Source: Scytonema sp045865695
GTDB taxonomy: Bacteria; Cyanobacteriota; Cyanobacteriia; Cyanobacteriales; Nostocaceae
DNA: 64,000 nt
Assembly (NCBI RefSeq): GCF_045865695.1
Contig: NZ_BAACAP010000199.1
Span: forward strand, 9,911-73,910
Reading direction: 5' to 3'
A model generated the notes under the pieces. That model was not told the origin of the DNA, searched no databases, and was given only the letters and a program-made list of their open reading frames with translations. The position numbers and the translations under genes were made by a program. Shown in pieces: positions 62,828 to 64,000 of this stretch (positions are counted from its first letter, which is position 1; every line of letters begins with the position of its first letter).

Positions 62828-63799
62828 TTAATTTCTACGGAATCTATCTAAAAAATCAATTTTTACTCCAAAGTTGATAACTGCGCGTCCATTGGGTTTA
62901 AGTTCCGCATTATTCAGGGCGACAATATAAGGCTGATTACCAATGATGGCGATAATTGGTCTGCCAGAAGAACCGCCAGTGGTATCACAGTCGTGTAATA
63001 AAACATTGCTTTCCTCACCTACAATACTACAACCTTTTTGCACGCTAGCCGTCCATCCTCTACCAGCAGTAAAAAATTGATATTGTTCTTTGTTTGTATC
63101 GGGGAAATCACCAGAATAACCAACAAAAATATATTGATTGCGGTTTTTAGTAAGAGTCGATGAAGATAAAGATTGCCAACCCAGATAACCGTATTTTAAC
63201 CCAATAGGTTTATTCAGTTTTAAAAGCGCCCAGTCGTTGATTTGACTTTCTAAAGCAGTTCCCGTAAAATCAGTGCCATAAACTACATTTTCAACCTGAG
63301 CAATATCTGATTCATCTGCAACTTTACGATTAATCACATTCGGTATAAACACAATTTGTTGACTTAATTGGTTCGTTTTTTCATTAATGACACAGTGTGC
63401 GTTAGTCAAAACGACATCTTCACTAATTAATGTACCCGTGCAATGATAACCCTTACCTTCAGCAGTCAATCCCTGTACTCTACCAATCGCCGACCAAGGA
63501 TATTTTCGGCTTAAAAGAGGAATTCGGTCATCCCAACCGATGATTCCCCGGCGGCGAAATTGTTTGTCATCAGGTTGGTCTGGTTGAGTTGACTGTTGCA
63601 AATTATTAGGTTGAAAAGCTTTGCCATTTCCTTTGATATGGAAATTTTTGGCATCTTGCAAGCGTGTAAATTTCGGTGTTGTTGCTGGTGATGTAGCAGT
63701 TTGAGCATTGGCATTCAGCCAAGGATGTAACGTAATTGCGCTGGTGAGACCCGCAATAAATAGTGCAGTTACTTTTTTACTGATGAGCTTGTTGTTCAT
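62828..63799 (-). CDS. secreted trypsin-like (S1/V8-type) serine protease
   Basis: A 323-residue protein with a signal peptide (KVTALFIAGLTSAITLHPWL, ending near NAQ). After a 90-residue polar linker, the chymotrypsin-fold domain shows the triad: VVLTNAHCV (His), INDWALLKL (Asp) and DTTGGSSGRPI (Ser in GGSSGRP). The Cys pairs GYHCTG...AHC and KGCSIV...HDCDTT are compatible with two disulfides. It should act in the periplasm or outside the cell. Serine proteases of this kind often lie next to CHAT genes in cyanobacteria, as here. Confidence 0.87.
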   Translation of the reverse strand: MNNKLISKKVTALFIAGLTSAITLHPWLNANAQTATSPATTPKFTRLQDAKNFHIKGNGKAFQPNNLQQSTQPDQPDDKQFRRRGIIGWDDRIPLLSRKYPWSAIGRVQGLTAEGKGYHCTGTLISEDVVLTNAHCVINEKTNQLSQQIVFIPNVINRKVADESDIAQVENVVYGTDFTGTALESQINDWALLKLNKPIGLKYGYLGWQSLSSSTLTKNRNQYIFVGYSGDFPDTNKEQYQFFTAGRGWTASVQKGCSIVGEESNVLLHDCDTTGGSSGRPIIAIIGNQPYIVALNNAELKPNGRAVINFGVKIDFLDRFRRN

Positions 63800-63923
63800 A
63801 GTTCAGCTTGTGATGTTTTAATCTAGAGTTATGAAAATGAAAACGTAACCGTTCACGGGGGGAACACCCTTAACGATACCCGTTGTCTAAGAACGTTCGG
63901 GGAAAGCCAGATATGATTGAACC

Positions 63924-64000
63924 AAGGTGGATGGAGGAAGATTGACACGGGCTGTGCGATCGTTAACCGTGATGAACAAAGGTGGATGGAGGAAGATTGA
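63924..64000. repeat. direct repeats AAGGTGGATGGAGGAAGATTGA
   Basis: Two perfect 22-bp copies (63924-63945 and 63979-64000) are 55 bp apart, and the second runs to the window edge. The array may continue outside. Confidence 0.7.

Noticed and set aside
1..64000. tRNA or rRNA genes
   Set aside because: No cloverleaf or rRNA-like conserved stretch was noticed while reading; a covariance-model search was not possible here.

Overview
The window comes from a cyanobacterium, most likely a filamentous heterocyst-forming one (Nostocales-like). Evidence: many GCGATCGC (HIP1) sites, short tandem heptamer repeats (AGTGACC, CCCCAAT, GGGGACT), and photosynthesis or plastid-type genes (ndhD, ycf35, ycf46, sqdB, sqdX). 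The genus cannot be fixed from the sequence. No rRNA, tRNA or CRISPR array was seen.

Layout. 1-7.9 kb is a defence island: a leftward operon of PD-(D/E)XK nuclease, DinG/XPD-type helicase and pPIWI-RE Argonaute-like protein (the known pPIWI-RE three-gene island), facing a rightward XRE regulator plus ImmA/IrrE protease across a symmetric control region. 8-12 kb holds ureE/ureF and small housekeeping or hypothetical genes. 12.7-18.6 kb is a decayed accessory region: a frameshifted ribbon-helix-helix gene, a CHAT protease with an effector-associated domain beside a membrane protein carrying the same domain, broken PIN toxins, a HicB remnant, a frameshifted nuclease and a frameshifted cytosine methylase.

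19-38.7 kb is core genome: ndhD, thrB, ycf35, ycf46, sqdB, sqdX (stop-start overlapping a GAF-GAF-PAS adenylate cyclase), purC, and an envelope cluster bamA-lpxC-fabZ-lpxA-lpxB. 39.3-41.4 kb is a type II restriction-modification pair. 42-50 kb has small zinc-ribbon and membrane proteins and a very large TamB, which fits functionally with the BamA/Lpx cluster.

50.8-53.5 kb is an intact-looking transposable element: an IS4-type transposase and a second ORF between 335-bp inverted repeats, flanked by a 10-bp target duplication. Next to it lie an IS630 remnant, a Panacea-type toxin-antitoxin pair, a DHFR-like reductase and mutS. 58.6-64 kb is a second conflict-system region: a CHAT-TPR protein whose catalytic Cys is replaced by Ser, a CHAT/HigB deletion chimera with orphan higA, a PIN toxin module, another CHAT fragment and a secreted trypsin-like protease.

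The strongest leads for new biology are the protease-regulated pPIWI-RE island, the CHAT/EAD plus EAD-TM-sensor pair at 13-15 kb, and the long-inverted-repeat IS4 element. The pPIWI-RE gene runs off the left edge, so its catalytic half cannot be judged here.
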